This document shows, in pieces, positions 21,102-36,967 of a stretch of DNA of 64,000 nucleotides. The DNA lies in NCBI GenBank assembly GCA_030686995.1, contig CM060695.1:101460871-101524870 (forward strand). Reading direction: 5' to 3'. Within the stretch, counting starts at the first letter, position 1. The number at the start of each line of letters is the position of its first letter. Made by a program: the position numbers and the translations under genes. Origin of the DNA: Artemisia argyi (taxonomy: Eukaryota; Streptophyta; Magnoliopsida; Asterales; Asteraceae). The notes under the pieces were generated by a model that made no database searches, was not told where the DNA came from, and worked only from the letters and a program-made list of their open reading frames with translations.

Positions 21102-24070
21102 TGTGACATTTCAAAAAAAAAAAAAAAATTCATGTCACTAATTTTAATATTTTATTTTTTAACTATTTTTTTTTATAATTAACTTCGTCGGAAGTTATCC
21201 GCGTACGTCATGATTCGTTCAATTAATTCCACCACTACTATACTATGTCTACTCTACACTTTTTGTGCATTTTTGTTTCCTTACAATCATATTTTAAAAG
21301 TAAATTTTCACTTTTTCCATTTATACGTAAACCTTGCACCTTTTAAGTTTTACGCGATTTAAATTTATGTTTTATGGTTTTAACAACATGATGATTTTAT
21401 ATATTTTATGCATTTTAACCTATTTTCATGATTACAAGTGAGTTTTATACTTGTCGTTTCATTTTTATAGTTTACATCACTTTTATTAAGAACTGGTTTC
21501 ACCAAACGCGTTTTTAACTCATGGTTTCGATTTTAACGATGTTTAAATCCTCCGATGAACTCACCACTCATCTAAATTACCCAAATAAGTTATGATAATA
21601 AGTTTTAACATTTTTATATGTTTTACATTTTATTACTACCCGGTTTTACGTTTCGCGTATTAAAAATTCCACGTTAACAATTACCGGTATCAAACTACAC
21701 CCCGTAACTCAAAGTTATCACAAAAATAAAGTAATATCATCACCCCACCACCTCATTCCTACGTCTCACACACACTTGCCCAACAATGTGGACAAGTGTT
21801 CATTCACATCCTTACATATTTCCACTAACTTCACCAAACTCATTTAGTACATGCAAAATTTCATTTACAACACAAAAATCACACATTTTCTCCTCTTCCT
21901 ATTGATATGAACGAACCATCATCACCCCACAACACCAAATTCATCTAAAATTTAACAAGTTTCTTGATAATAAGTCCTTTTAGCTAATACATGGTTTAAA
22001 TACACTCAAACAACACATGAATCTCATCATCATCAACATCAATTTTTCTTGGGTTTAGGGGCTGAGATTTTATAGTATTTCAAGGGTTTTAAAAGAAGGT
22101 TTTCAAAGTATTTTGGTGGTCAAAGATTGGGTTGAATTGGGTACAAGAAAAGGTGCAAGTATTCTTGGGTTAATCATAGGTTTTGAGGTCCATTGTTCTT
22201 GATTTTCTTGGTCATCACTTTTGTAAGGAAACTCTCCACTAACTTTTCATTTTATTTTTATTTTCACTACTGTAAATGTTATATTACTTGATGTATTTGA
22301 GCCTTATATAAATTATAATGCTTGGTTAGGCTTGGTACATAAGTTTAATCACTAGAAAACCCTAAAGGACTAGACATGCAAACTGTGAATCTGATTCAGG
22401 GGTAAAAACGAAATAAACTGATTTAATCAGTAAACATTGTAACTAAACTAAAAATATGTAGTTTTAGCCCCTATGTCTTGTGGTCATTTTGACGGGTATT
22501 TCATCGAATAACTCATTACGATGATTAAACTAGAATTATTTTCGTGAGACATGTCACATTCTGAGTAACAGATTTGAAACGTGTATAAGTCATTTTTTTT
22601 GTGAATAACCCACTGTTACTCAAAACATAAAAGTTTTAGATAACATATTAACTTAAACGTGGCCGAAAGCGGGGAATTAATCGGGTTCGTAAGACTCTAT
22701 ATATCACACTTTTCGCGGGACAGTTGTAAATCTGAAAACTGATGGACTGAATATTATGGACAAATAAATAGTTTTACTAATGTAATCAAATTTTTGACTC
22801 AGTGGGACCCACAAAACTTGTTAGTATAGATGTATACCTTTCTGGGGATATAAAGAACGGGATTTGTGGACTTACGGTTTGTGAGTAACGGATTTTTGAA
22901 AGTTAATAAGTTATAAACATTTTTGACAGCTTTGGAATTAAAAGTGTAAAAATGCTTAAGTTTTATAAACTTTTGAACTTTAAATATATTTTGATCCACT
23001 TAAGTTATTTTGGACCCTTTGGCTTAAATGGAACATTTGAATTAAATTTGAACCTTAGGACTAAATTGGACACATAAAAAGAATAAGAATTAGTACCAAG
23101 TATAAGTAAGATAATAATTTATGTATAGCTAAGTTGCATCAATGTTTATTTTCAAAAACCTAAGACAATGTATATATGTTTAGGTTCTTCATAGAGCTTT
23201 ATGGCTACTTTTCATCACTTGCTCATTCCATATTACTTCATTTGCTCTCGGTGAGTTTATAGCCTCGCCTTTACTCATTTAATGTTTTATAAACCTCGCA
23301 AGGGGGATACATGCTAGTTTTACAAACTGAATACAAGTACTTTTTGGTATGTTTGACCCGATTACCCGATTATAGACATTGAGTACCTTGCCAACAAGTC
23401 CCTAATTTCATGAACCGTTAATTACGTGCGTAAACGCTAGTATTATAGATATGCATATTTGGCCTGGCGGGCCTGTCCGGGTGAGTAGCGCTCATTTGAC
23501 AACTGTGGGTCAAACGGACATATAATATTGAGAATTGAGGTAAATGGCAATTGAATACCTTGTGAGGGGCATTTAAACCAGGTCAAGGTTCGGTTTCATG
23601 AGCTCAATGCTATAAATCTTTTTCCCGACTTGTATTTGTTACATGTCAACTTAATTATGAGTGTATAACAACGTAGCCCATCGTATTTTAAACTTATTTA
23701 TCTTGTATTCAACTGATTACTTATTAAACTCTATGAATTCACTCAACCTTTGTGTTGACTTTTAGCATGTTTTATCTCAGGTCCGTAAGTGACTTTCGAC
23801 TTGGATGGGCGGCGCAAGAAATGGATATTTACTTGATGGCTCATGTTTAATAAAAATAATTCATTCGATAATGTTTCAAACTTTTTAACTCTTGTAACTT
23901 AAGTCTTAAATAAAAATTGTTGGGACCTTTGTACTCTGATTTATCAAATCGAATGTGACATTTTATTAAACGTCTCTTTTAAGGTCGTTTTATGTAACTT
24001 GTTTTTATGAACTATGAAGTGACACCCAAATTGGTATTCTGCTGCGTTGTAAAATTTTGGGGGTGTTATA
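21102..24070 (+). repeat. 5' LTR of the LARD-like element
   Basis: 2969 bp, near-identical to 26329-29290. The open frames inside (for example on the minus strand at 22799-22999) recur in the other LTR and show no protein character. Confidence 0.9.
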
Positions 24071-24073
24071 GAA

Positions 24074-24085
24074 TGGTACCAGAGC
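24074..24085 (+). other. primer-binding site, initiator-Met tRNA type
   Basis: 'tggtaccagagc' lies three bases after the LTR and differs at one position from the Met-tRNA complement tggtatcagagc. Confidence 0.8.
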
Positions 24086-26328
<2,243 letters not shown>

Positions 26329-29290
26329 TGTGACATTTCAAAAAAAAATTCCATGTCACTAATTTTAATATTTTATTATTTAACTATTTTTTTTTATAAT
26401 TAACTTCGTCGGAAGTTATTCGCGTACGTCATGATTCGTTCAATTTATTCCACCACTACTATACTATGTCTACTCTACACTTTTTATGCATTTTTGTTTC
26501 CTTACAATCCTATTTTAAAAGTCAATTTTCACTTTTTCCATTTATACGTAAACCTTGCACCTTTTAAGTTTTACGCGATTTAAATTTATGTTTTATGGTT
26601 TTAACAACATGATGATTTTATATATTTTATGCATTTTAACCTATTTTCATGATTACAAGTGAGTTTTATACTTGTCGTTTCATTTTTATAGTTTACATCA
26701 CTTTTATTAAGAACTGGTTTCACCAAACGCGTTTTTAACTCATGGTTTCGATTTTAACGATGTTTAAATCTTCCGATGAACTCACCACTCATCTAAATTA
26801 CTCAAATAAGTTATGATAATAAGTTTTAACATTTTTATATGTTTTACATTTTATTACTACCCGGTTTCACGTTTCGCGTATTAAAAATTCCACGTTAACA
26901 ATTACCGGTATCAAATTACACCCCGTAACTCAAAGTTATCACAAAAATAAAGTAATATCATCACCCCACCACCCCATTCCTACGTCTCACACACACTTGC
27001 CCAACAATGTGGACAAGTGTTCATTCACATCCTTACATATTTCCACTAACTTCACCAAACTCATTTAGTACATGCAAAATTTCATTTACAACACAAAAAT
27101 CACACATTTTCTCCTCTTCCTATTGATATGAACGAACCATCATCACCCCACAACACCAAATTCATCTAAAATTTAACAAGTTTCTTGATAAGAAGTCCTT
27201 TTAGCTAATACATGGTTTAAATACACTCAAACAACACATGAATCTCATCATCATCAACATCAATTTTTCTTGGGTTTAGGGGCTGAGATTTTATAGTATT
27301 TCAAGGGTTTTAAAAGAAGGTTTTCAAAGTATTTTGGTGGTCAAAGATTGGGTTGAATTGGGTACAAGAAAAGGTGCAAGTATTCTTGTGTTAATCATAG
27401 GTTTTGAGGTCCATTGTTCTTGATTTTCTTGTTCATCACTTTTGTAAGGAAACTCTCCACTAACTTTTCATTTTATTTTTATTTTCACTACTGTAAATGT
27501 TATATTACTTGATGTATTTGAGCCTTATATAAATTATAATGCTTGATTAGGCTTGGTACATAAGTTTAATCACTAGAAAACCCTAAAGGACTAGACATGC
27601 AAATTATGAATCTGATTCAGGGGTGAAAACAGAATAAACTGATTTAATCAGTAAACATTGGAACTAAACTAAAAATATGTAGTTGTAGCCCTATGTCTTG
27701 TGGTCATTTTGACGGGTATTTCATCGAATAACTCATTACGATGATTAAAGTAGAATTATTTTTGTGAAACATGTCACATTCTGAGTAACAGATTTGAAAC
27801 GTGTATAAGTCATTTTTTTTGTGATTAACACACTGTTACTCAAAACATAAAAGTTTTAGATAACATATTAACTTAAACGTGGCCGAAAGCGGGGAATTAA
27901 TCGGGTTAGTAAAACTCTATATATCACACTTTTCGCGGGACAGTTGTAAATCTGAAAACTGTTGGACTGAATATTATGGACAAATAAATAGTTTTACTAA
28001 TGTAATCAAATTTTTGACTCGGTGGGACCCACAAAACTTGTTAGTACAGATGTATACCTTTCTGGGGATATAAAGAACGGGATTTGTGGACTTACGGTTT
28101 GTGAGTAACGGATTTTTGAAAGTTAATAAGTTATAAACATTTTTGACAGCTTTGGAATTAAAAGTGTAAAAATGCTTAAGTTTTATAAACTTTTGAACTT
28201 TAAATATATTTTGATCCACTTAAGTTATTTTGGACCCTTTGGCTTAAATGGAACCTTTGAATTAAATTTGAACCTTAGGACTAAATTGGACACATAAAAA
28301 GAATAAGAATTAGTACCAAGTATAAGTAAGATAATAATTTATATATAGCTAAGTTGCATCAATGTTTATTTTCAAAAACCTAAGACAATGTATATATGTT
28401 TAGGTTCTTCGTAGAGCTTTACGGCTACTTTTCATCACTTGCTCATTCCATATTACTTCATTTGCTCTCGGTGAGTTTATATCCTCGCCTTTACTCATTT
28501 AATGTTTTATAAACCTCGCGAGGGGGATACATGCTAGTTTTACAAACTGAATACAAGTACTTTTTAGTATGTTTGACCCGATTACCCAATTATAGACATT
28601 GAGTACCTTGCCAACAAGTCCCTAATTTCATGAACCGTTAATTACGTGCGTAAACGCTAGTATTATAGATATGCATATTTGGCCTGGCGGGCCTGTCCGG
28701 GTGAGTAGCGCTCATTTGACAACTGTGGGTCAAACGGACATATAATATTGAGAATTGAGGTAAATGGAAATTGAATACCTTGTGAGGGGCATTTAAACCA
28801 GGTCAAGGTTCGGTTTCATGAGCTCAATGCTATAAATCATTTTCCCGACTTGTATTTGTTACATGTCAACTTAATTATGGGCGTATAACAATGTAGCCCA
28901 TCGTATTTTAAACTGATTTATCTTGTATTCAACTGATTACTTATTAAACTCTATGAATTCACTCAACCTTTGTGTTGACTTTTAGCATGTTTTATCTCAG
29001 GTCCGTAAGTGACTTTCGACTTGGATGGGCGGCGCAAGAAATGGATATTTACTTAATGGCTCATGTTTAATAAAAATAATTCATTCGATAATGTTTCAAA
29101 CTTTTTAACTCTTGTAACTTAAGTCTTAAATAAAAATTGTTGGGACCTTTGTACTCTGATTTATCAAATCGAATGTGACATTTTATTAAACGTCTCTTTT
29201 AAGGTCGTTTTATGTAACTTGTTTTTATGAACTATGAAGTGACACCCAAATTGGTATTCCGCTGCGTTGTACAATTTTGGGGGTGTTATA
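26329..29290 (+). repeat. 3' LTR of the LARD-like element
   Basis: 2962-bp partner of 21102-24070. After its TGTTATA end the sequence returns to the 3' part of the Tat element. Confidence 0.9.
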
Positions 29291-29723
29291 GTAAACCTAC
29301 TAACTAACTAGTTGAGTAAGAGGTTTGCAAACCCATCAACACTGGATCACGCATCCTTGGTAAACACCTTACTTTCAAGACGTTGAAGTAAGTTTAAATG
29401 CGCATCCCATGAAGGATACGCAACATAACGTACACTGTACATGTTTAGCAATCTACGAGCCAAGACTCTTGGTCATCTGATATAGTATTTGCAACACAAT
29501 GCAAGTCTATCTTTACACTTATGATTTTTGTTAAGTTATGCACTTAATACAAGTCATCTTAAGTATGTCTCGGTTTCAATTTGACTCTTGGATAATCTTT
29601 TACACAAAAGAAAACAATCTAAGTACAAATAATACAAACAAGGCATACGAAAAAAGGATAAAAGTTATTATTCATAAGAACCACGAGTCTATACAAACTA
29701 TATTTACAAAAATTCATAGATAT

Positions 29724-30399
29724 CTAAATACTATGAGCACGCCTATGACTTGAGCTACTAGCTGTAGACGCCAACTCCCCAGCCTCACTCAGCCATCTCA
29801 ACAGACTGTTATCCTCCTGAGATACCGTCGGTACGCTAACGGGAATCCCATCAGACCTGGGGAGATGGGCTGCGCCAACACCGCAGAGAATGACCTTCCC
29901 CTTCACGCCCTTCTTATGTGCAGCTCTTAAAATATGGACCTCCAAAGACTTCTTAAGGGGTACCTCTTTTTCAAGGGCGAAAGGGTTCAGTCTGTCGTGG
30001 GGGCGAGCAAAAATGGGTACCTGCAGCTGCGATTCATCCGGCTTCAGGAAGAAATCAGGCTGCGCATCCGCACCTTCAGCTATATGCCTGGCCAAAGTCA
30101 GCCCTTGCATGATCACGCCGATGGGGTAATCTTGATCACGCTCTAATTGGGCGATGTGGGGAAAATCGAAGACCTTCATCTTCTCCATGGCCTCCACAAG
30201 CTCATCATAGGCATCCGCCTTGTACCCAGGCACTTCTGCAAGTGGCACCATAAGCATTTTACTCTCATGCAGCTCTTCCACAGCCTGCGCCTTGCCATGC
30301 GCCATGGCGCACTCCACAACTTTCCCAAAGGCCCCCACGACCTTCGGGGACTCCAGCGTGCCCGTTGCAGCCAAGCGCAAACCATGACAGATCAACCAC
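29724..30399 (-). pseudogene. Tat antisense gene, last exon
   Basis: Minus-strand coding exon of the additional gene that many Tat elements carry opposite to pol. An acceptor CAG (plus 400-402 of the 30-kb block) joins the previous exon so that Ala-Glu-Arg-Arg runs on into WLICHGLRLAATGT. The exon is an alanine- and glutamate-rich soluble segment with HGKAQAVEELHESK, GYKADAYDELVEAMEKM and FDFPHIAQLERDQDYP, ending in a Ser-rich tail and a stop at 29724-29726. It has no recognised enzyme motif. It is fully open, unlike most of the Tat pol. Function unknown. Confidence 0.72.
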
Positions 30400-30479
30400 C
30401 TGTGAATATAGCAATGCACGCGTTAGAAGATAACAAAGGATCTACAAAAAAAAAAAAAAGAAAAAAAAAAGCAGAAGAA

Positions 30480-30511
<32 letters not shown>

Positions 30512-30523
30512 AGAAATAAATAC
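30400..30523 (-). other. small intron of the antisense gene
   Basis: 124 bp with GT at the donor (plus 30522-30523) and CAG at the acceptor (plus 30400-30402). On the minus strand it is a CTT/T-rich polypyrimidine run, normal for a plant intron. Coding on both sides stays in phase across it. Confidence 0.65.
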
Positions 30524-31072
30524 CTGCGCTCAGCAATAGAAGAAACTAGATGAGGATACAACTCCTCATCGTACTCTATACTCAACTTGCACAGCTTGCT
30601 CTCCTGCACCTTCAGAGCCATCTCCATACGCTCGCGGAACTCATCAATACGGGCGAAATGATTGCTTCTACTCTCCTGCAAGTATTTCAACCCCCAGGTG
30701 CAGTTAGACCTGTCCTGCTCCGCAGCGGCACGCTCGTGCTTCAGCTCCACCATCAAGGACAACTTTTCATCTGCAAGCCTCCTAGCATGCGCAGTTGTGG
30801 ACTCCACCTCCATCCGCGCATCAGCCAACTGCGTCCTCAGCAACGTAATCTCCTTATCCTTCTGAGCGAGACTGCTACCTACACCAACATACCGAGCCTT
30901 AAGCTGAGTAACCAACTCAGCCTGACGCTCTGCAGCCGCCCCCAACTCTTCCATCAGTTGTTGCGCAGACATCTCCTCATTTACCTTCAACGGCTCCTCC
31001 ATATGCTCATGAGCAGCTAGGGGTGGCACCGACCCCTCAACAAACGCTGCATCACCCCCTGCAGCATTGTCA
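30524..31072 (-). pseudogene. Tat antisense gene, coiled-coil exon
   Basis: Minus-strand exon of about 180 codons. It starts after an acceptor 'gtgtag' with [18 protein letters not shown] and continues as a long Glu/Leu/Arg/Ala heptad-like coiled coil (MEELGAAAERQAELVTQL, DKEITLLRTQLADARMEVE, ADEKLSLMVELKHERAAAE, FRERMEMALKVQESKL). It ends at a donor after SSIAER. Coiled coils like this follow the amino-terminal domain in the plant 'putative gypsy type transposon' protein family. The exon is open throughout. Dimerisation is likely; the biochemical role is unknown. Confidence 0.72.
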
Positions 31073-31110
31073 CTACACGCAAACACAAAGAAGTCAAGGA
31101 ATGGCACAAC

Positions 31111-31111
<1 letters not shown>

Positions 31112-31197
<86 letters not shown>
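31112..31197. repeat. TA dinucleotide microsatellite
   Basis: Pure TA repeat, 86 bases. It continues at 31361-31442 and 39361-39402, so one tract was probably divided by two later insertions and then expanded. Confidence 0.95.
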
Positions 31198-31202
<5 letters not shown>

Positions 31203-31355
31203 TTGCAAAAAACGGCCTACAAGGCCTTGTAATCGCCGATTCCAAGCTACAAGGCCCTGGAACTTGGAGACATTTACAAGGAAGTCGGCCGATTAATCGG
31301 CTAAAAAACGCAACTCGGCCCTCGACCGCCTCAGGACCGATTCACGATTTTGCAA

Positions 31356-31360
<5 letters not shown>
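31198..31360. mobile_element. hAT-like MITE in a TA tract
   Basis: 163 bp bounded by perfect 13-bp inverted repeats, CAATGTTGCAAAA and TTTTGCAACATTG. The start CAATG fits the YARNG terminus of hAT elements. TATATATA on both sides would serve as an 8-bp duplication but cannot be distinguished from the microsatellite. The interior has an inverted GGCCGATTAATCGGC-like word. No coding capacity. Confidence 0.7.
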
Positions 31361-31446
<86 letters not shown>

Positions 31447-31458
31447 CTAGATTTCTAA

Positions 31459-31477
31459 GCCCGCCCGATGGGCGGGC
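31459..31477 (-). other. Helitron 3'-terminal hairpin
   Basis: Perfect stem GCCCGCCC / GGGCGGGC with a three-base loop, eight bases inside the CTAG end. A related but imperfect 'ggccgcccgatgggtg' occurs at about 31829, next to a degenerate repeat of the following 100 bp. Confidence 0.78.
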
Positions 31478-33280
31478 ATGACTTATAAATATCACTTACA
31501 ATTTTTTGTTTAGCTAAATATTTGTGTTAAAAACTCTTTATTATACAAAGATTTTTAAAAGAATAGTACCAACATTTTTTCAAATTGTTTCTGTTTGTTA
31601 CAATGTTCTTTGTAACAACATATTATATGAATTAAACTCAAATGTGAAATAATGCTTCTTTATACGCGTGAGGCTTATGAATATCGTTGAAAAAATTAAA
31701 TTAATGAAAATGAGTTATAAACATACCAAAGTATTTATCGAATGCATTAAGGACGAAAACAAAATAACATTTATCGAATATAATAAAAATTACAAAGTGA
31801 TACGCGAGAACAAAGTATCAAAGCATAGGCCGCCCGATGGGTGAGCAAGCCTTATGAATATCATTGAAAAAAAATAATTTAACGAAAAATAAGCTATAAA
31901 CATACCATTTTTTATTGAATCCATTAGGAACTAAAAGAAATAAAGTGTTATCGAATATGAGAGAGAAAAAGTTACTTGATATCTTCTAACTGCATGCCAA
32001 GTTTACGATCAATCTTGGTCTTGCCATTGCGATCGTAGACATTCATATCCGCCGGCGCAACTAATTGTCCAATGACATAACAACATGGCATGGCTGATAA
32101 AATGCTGAAATAGGCTACCCTAACACATTATTTAGAGAGAACACCCCGGTTGCATTAAATATGAAAAATATAAGAAGCGAAGACGAAGAAAGAGTGTTGC
32201 GAATCCAAACTAATTCTCCATTGCCTCAATGCTTTTTAGCTAATAATGGTACCACCAAAGCAACCCCAAGCCATTCTGTCTTAGACCTCAGGTATCTTTA
32301 ATAATCAGTGACCGATTTCCTCGCTTCTATAGTGAAAAAAGTAAACTATACTTATTTATAACAAAAGTGGTACACAAAATGGGACTATAAAGTACAAAAT
32401 TTGTTAAGTTAGCAATAACTAAATTTGTAGTGACTGAATTTTCTAATAGTATCTATGGTGATTGATTATAGGAGAAAGTACTCTTTCAAGAGATTGAAGG
32501 TAGTAGCAGCAAGGAGGCGAGGAAGTCAAAGTCAATACAACAAGTCAAACTGCTAGGTAGTCATAGGTAATCAATATGCTAACATGAAACACTTCCAAGT
32601 TAATTCAATCACCCACAACAAAGTAGATTGTCAATGTAAATGCCAATAGAAAACTGGTTGTGTATTTTGTGTACGCGAGCTGTTGCAAACGTACACATCC
32701 TTTATTTCAAGTTCACTTCATAAAGTTTTAACAATAACGATGAAATTTGATGGCCATAAATCATACAATCTTAAAGATTTAAATTATATGGCTGTTAAAC
32801 CTTTGAAGTCGAGGACTTCATTAAGCAATGAATAAGTGGACAACCAAAAGGATTAAATGTACCTTCCCGCCTAGCAATTCAACATCCTTTTGTAGTAAAT
32901 CTTAGATTGATAGTTAATTGCGGGTATCTTTTTCTGCAGCAAAAAGTATAAACAAATAAACTTACATGTTCAGTGCAACAAATTAGAAGAAATGAAGATG
33001 TTGCCATCCAATCTTCATATCCAATCTGACAAATTTCTATCTACAATTAGTGGTCGGGTGTCATCCTGATGTCCTCACAAAAGATATCCACTTCAAGCCT
33101 CCCTAGATAAACACCTTGAGTGGCTTGGGAGAGGGTTCGGAAACGGTCTAGGGATACCCAGGTTAGACCGCATACATTTGAATATCAGACTCGCTCTCCC
33201 AGAGTAATCCAAAATAGGTCAATCTATTGAATCCATGAATCAAATATTTATATCTATCAGAATGCAAGGAAGCAAAGACA
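31478..33280 (-). other. Helitron 3' region, non-coding
   Basis: AT-rich sequence with a degenerate internal duplication (about 31665-31760 against 31845-31940, sharing 'cttatgaatatc.ttgaaaaaa' and 'tataaacatacca'). I see no convincing exon here. Confidence 0.5.
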
Positions 33281-34990
33281 CACCTATGGGAACCATTGTT
33301 TTACTTTAAAGTATCTTAGCATGAGCTTCAGCTGATTTATTCTTGAATCTTGATCTTATAAACAATTGCATCATATTCCATTGTAGTAAGAGGAACAACC
33401 TCATTTGCTATGACTGCTTTGGCACATCATCAAGCATTTTCTGCTGCAAGCTTTTCTCCTATAAATTAGAAAATAGAACGCATAAATTATCAAAACAAAC
33501 TGAAGGCCAATGTCTTTTGATCAAACAACTGCACACAGCCATCTATACCTTATATTTTGCAGCACAAAGCTTATCCTTTGCTTCCTTTCTCTTTTAGACA
33601 AATTTGACCTTTTGATCATCCATCCAAGTTCTTAATTTTCTGTCATGATATTGGAGCATTGAACAAATAACGGAATCATACCAACTTCAATATCAAACAT
33701 AAATTACCTAAAATATGTAAAGTAGTCTTACTCAATCTCATGTTGTGGTGGTTGAGCACTATTATCCTTCAAACTTTTGTCACTACTCACAATTTCTCCA
33801 GAAATCTCCATTCTTTTGACTTATTTTTATTTTGCTTCTTCTCATTAAAGGCATGGTCGGTCACCAACCCCATTTGTGTCTTGCATGCCTTTAACTTTTT
33901 TTTTTCCCTGTAGTTTTTCTAAAAGCTGGGTTGCTCAACGTCTTTATTTTCACTGTCCTCGTCATGACCATCAGCTTCTATCTCTTCTCTATTTGACAAC
34001 TCACCCTTTTGTTTTTCAGCTTTAGAAGGATCAGTAGAATTTCCAATAGCCATCGTTACAGGTCTCGTAATATCTACATGCTGCAAATAGAACAGATTAT
34101 AGTATTATACTAAACAATAAATAAAGGATACCTTAATATAGAAATGGCTCAACTTAGTGCAATATAAAGTTTTGCATGTGACATGGCATCTTTAATATTT
34201 GACGTGGATTCAAGACTGTTAACAGCTTAAAATACATCGTTGATTTGGGCAATCCTTGATGTTCACTATCTGCTGTCTTTAGCTGGTTCTGAGGTTGACC
34301 ATCGGCATCACTTTTGGGTCGTGTTGGCACACATTGGTGCTAACTGGTGTGGTTACTGTCATGAGTGTCATCTATGAGATCAATCCCTTATGAAGCCAAA
34401 TCGCTCCTCATCTTATCACACTTAGAGAAATGTGCATCCCTTCTTTCTGGCTATTGCATCCTTTATAGATAATGCCCACTCTTCAATAATTCGCAATAAG
34501 TCCTTTTTGGTCAAACCATTTCTTCTCAGTACTCTCTTTTAATTGCTCCAAAACCTGTCAAGTACAACAAACACCAGGTATCAAAATTTTATATATACTA
34601 AAAACAAAGAAAAAGAAAATAAAAAGTGCAATTTTTGTAGCTACCTCCGAAAGCAATCTTAACACGTCCAAAATCGATATCACTTCTTCAACTAACTTAA
34701 TAAGAGACTTAATGTTTTACAACTTAATTGCCATAATTTTAAGATCCTGCGAATCAATAATTGGAAGGTAACCAACATATCAAATTACAATTTGACTAAT
34801 ATTTTTATTGAGTGGATAAAATATCAGCTTCCAACAACTAATATATATCTACTATAGCAAATTCATCTATAACGAAATATACCTGGTCAAGCACATAGCC
34901 CAAGTCAGTAAGAGCCATCTATTTTTGTGGAGGAACTGAATTTTTGAGTCCAGGAGAACTTATTTAGTCCAAGTAAGTAAGAGGATCACT
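33281..34990 (-). pseudogene. captured exon-like fragments, gene not recognised
   Basis: On the minus strand several short open pieces are bounded by intron-like joints. About 34640-34990 contains ALTDLGYVLDQ and SLIKLVEEVISILDVLRLLSEVAT. About 34400-34560 contains LEQLKESTEK and a piece similar to IIEEWALSIKDAIARKK in another frame. About 33980-34110 contains GNSTDPSKAEKQKGELSN and EADGHDEDSENKDVEQPS, and about 33540-33640 contains LRTWMDDQKVKF and KEAKDKLCAAKYK. All are charged and helix-prone, in one orientation, with frame breaks. This looks like exons of one nuclear gene captured by the Helitron, but I do not recognise the gene and will not assign a function. Confidence 0.45.
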
Positions 34991-35877
34991 ACATAGTCTC
35001 TCTGTTGTCTACAACATGTTTTATTAAATTAGTCCATGGATTTCAAATAGAGCTTCTGAAACTTATAAACAACAAAGTTCATATAAATGTTAAAACGAAA
35101 CAACAAAGTGGATAATACATGAAAACAGCAGCAACATACTATTTGTTTAGATGGCTGCAATGGTGTGGCATGTTTAGAAAACAGGCACTTAAAAGGCTTT
35201 GTTTCTCATCCATTTGATCTTCATGCAATCTATCATTTTCCTCTTGACAATCTCAGCCTATGCACTCAGACTATAAAAACATTGTTTGATCGCAGCCCTC
35301 TTTGATCATCTCATAGTGATACCATCCAACCTCAGATGATAGTTTAACCAACAAAGAGTACTTTGTCGACCTGTAAGCCTCAAAACCCTAATTTAATAGA
35401 GAAACAATTTAAGCAGAAATCCATATTCATAAAAACATAATATTACACGGCATGTCAAGCATTCATGGTTGCAAACGTGTGATGAAGAAAACACAAAAAA
35501 TCCAGGAGTGAGGCTACTTGGACATATATGATACAGAGTAATTACATTAATGCAAAAAAATTTGAATGCATGACATATATCTACACACACACACACAAAT
35601 AGATAGCAAGATACACATTATGTAGACATGTGGTTCAAAACTTATGTATTGATCAATCTGTGGTGAAGAGTTATGAGAGTTACCCATCAAGGTCATGAGA
35701 GACCATTGAGTCACCTTAATGACTCATTGTATAGACAATTGGATTCCATGCTAAATCTATAGAGAATAGCATATACAAAAAGCTCAAGAAAACGTCTATG
35801 GGTTACAACAATCTAGTCAATATGGGCCCAAATACCACATTATTTTCAACCCTCTTTATTACGGGAATGATCAGTCT

Positions 35878-36741
35878 CTACCTTTTGGAGAATCCATGAG
35901 TGGTGAATGGCGGGTATATCAAGGTTATCTTAACATCACCAGGCTCCAACTTTATGTTACATTTACTTATAACTTTAATCTTAAATGGTTCACAATACTT
36001 CAAGACCTTATCACTACCTTGATTGCATACTTGTGGCATGTCCTTGTCGAGTTTACAATCCAAGTAAGGAGGGAAGAATTTCTCGACTCTTAGTTCAGTT
36101 GGGAATTCAAAATTGTGGCGTCTGGAAACAATGCTGCAATAGAATGATACTTTCTGTCAACTTTTGTTTTCTTGAGTTCTTTAAATCTTTGACCCATAGG
36201 CTTAAAGGGCATATATGAGACTGGACGAGGTTAGCGTCTATGGCATCCTCCCAAGCAGCACTACCCTTTTTGGCACCGTTAAGCATGAGGAGATTTACGT
36301 TGGGGAGGAGTAATAGGTCTCCCATGACCCTTGGTGATGCTCATTCTCCCATTTTGTATTTCCTTCCATGGGTTTGATTCTATGACATTCCTTTAAAGCA
36401 GTTACAACCACCTTTTCGTTCTCATGCTTTGCATCAACTTTTTTGAATGCTTCTGGTATGTTACCACCACAGATGACGACTTCAACATTAAGAACACGTT
36501 GATTGTCTTCCGAAAGTTTAAGAGGAAAAAGCGCAGACATTCCAGAAGAAGGATAGTTGTGGGAACCTCCTGGTAACACTGGACAATTTAGAAGAGTCTG
36601 TCCAGATCTCGTACAGAAAGTGACGGCCCAGTCGTTCGCAAAAAGGAAAGTATTTCCATCTGGAAGTAGGTAAACAAAAGGATAAAGATTGTTCTCAATG
36701 TGCTTGTAGATGCATCTGCATTTGTATCCATGCCAGTACAC
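35878..36741 (-). pseudogene. glyoxal/galactose oxidase-like gene fragment in the Helitron
   Basis: Minus-strand fragment of a secreted copper-radical oxidase of the plant glyoxal-oxidase family. Recognisable blocks in order: ENNLYPFVYLLPDGNTFLFAND, ending in the family's NYPSSG block (36530-36740); VEVVICGGNIPEAF; MGDLLLLPNVNLLMLNGAKKG and AAWEDAID (36230-36325); a YHSIAALFPD-like piece; and near 35880-35900 the carboxy-terminal YPPFTTHGFS. The frame shifts near 36300 and again before 36063, and parts are missing. The family oxidises aldehydes in the cell wall and makes H2O2. This copy lacks the amino-terminal half and cannot be functional. Its strand matches the Helitron's. Confidence 0.7.
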
Positions 36742-36967
36742 ACATATATTGCTGGCATTTCGGCTGTACCAATACCATGGACACCTATTATGACCCAGCC
36801 ACCGAGTAAACTGGAATGGTAAATGGAAGTATGCATCTGAAAGTTATAAAAAACACACTGATAAACATACGTACAGTGGCTAAGGTGTGTCGTAGTGCTG
36901 GAAGGATTATTAGCACGTCAAGCAGTTTCACCTATTAGAATAGCACCCAAGAATACATTTGTATCAG

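Noticed and set aside
22799..22999. Conserved small protein in the LARD-like LTR
   Set aside because: Present in both LTRs (also 27974-28219) simply because the LTRs are repeats; no domain, low complexity.
30147..31020. Plus-strand open frames opposite the antisense exons
   Set aside because: Shadows of the minus-strand coding exons; the protein character and splice sites are on the minus strand.
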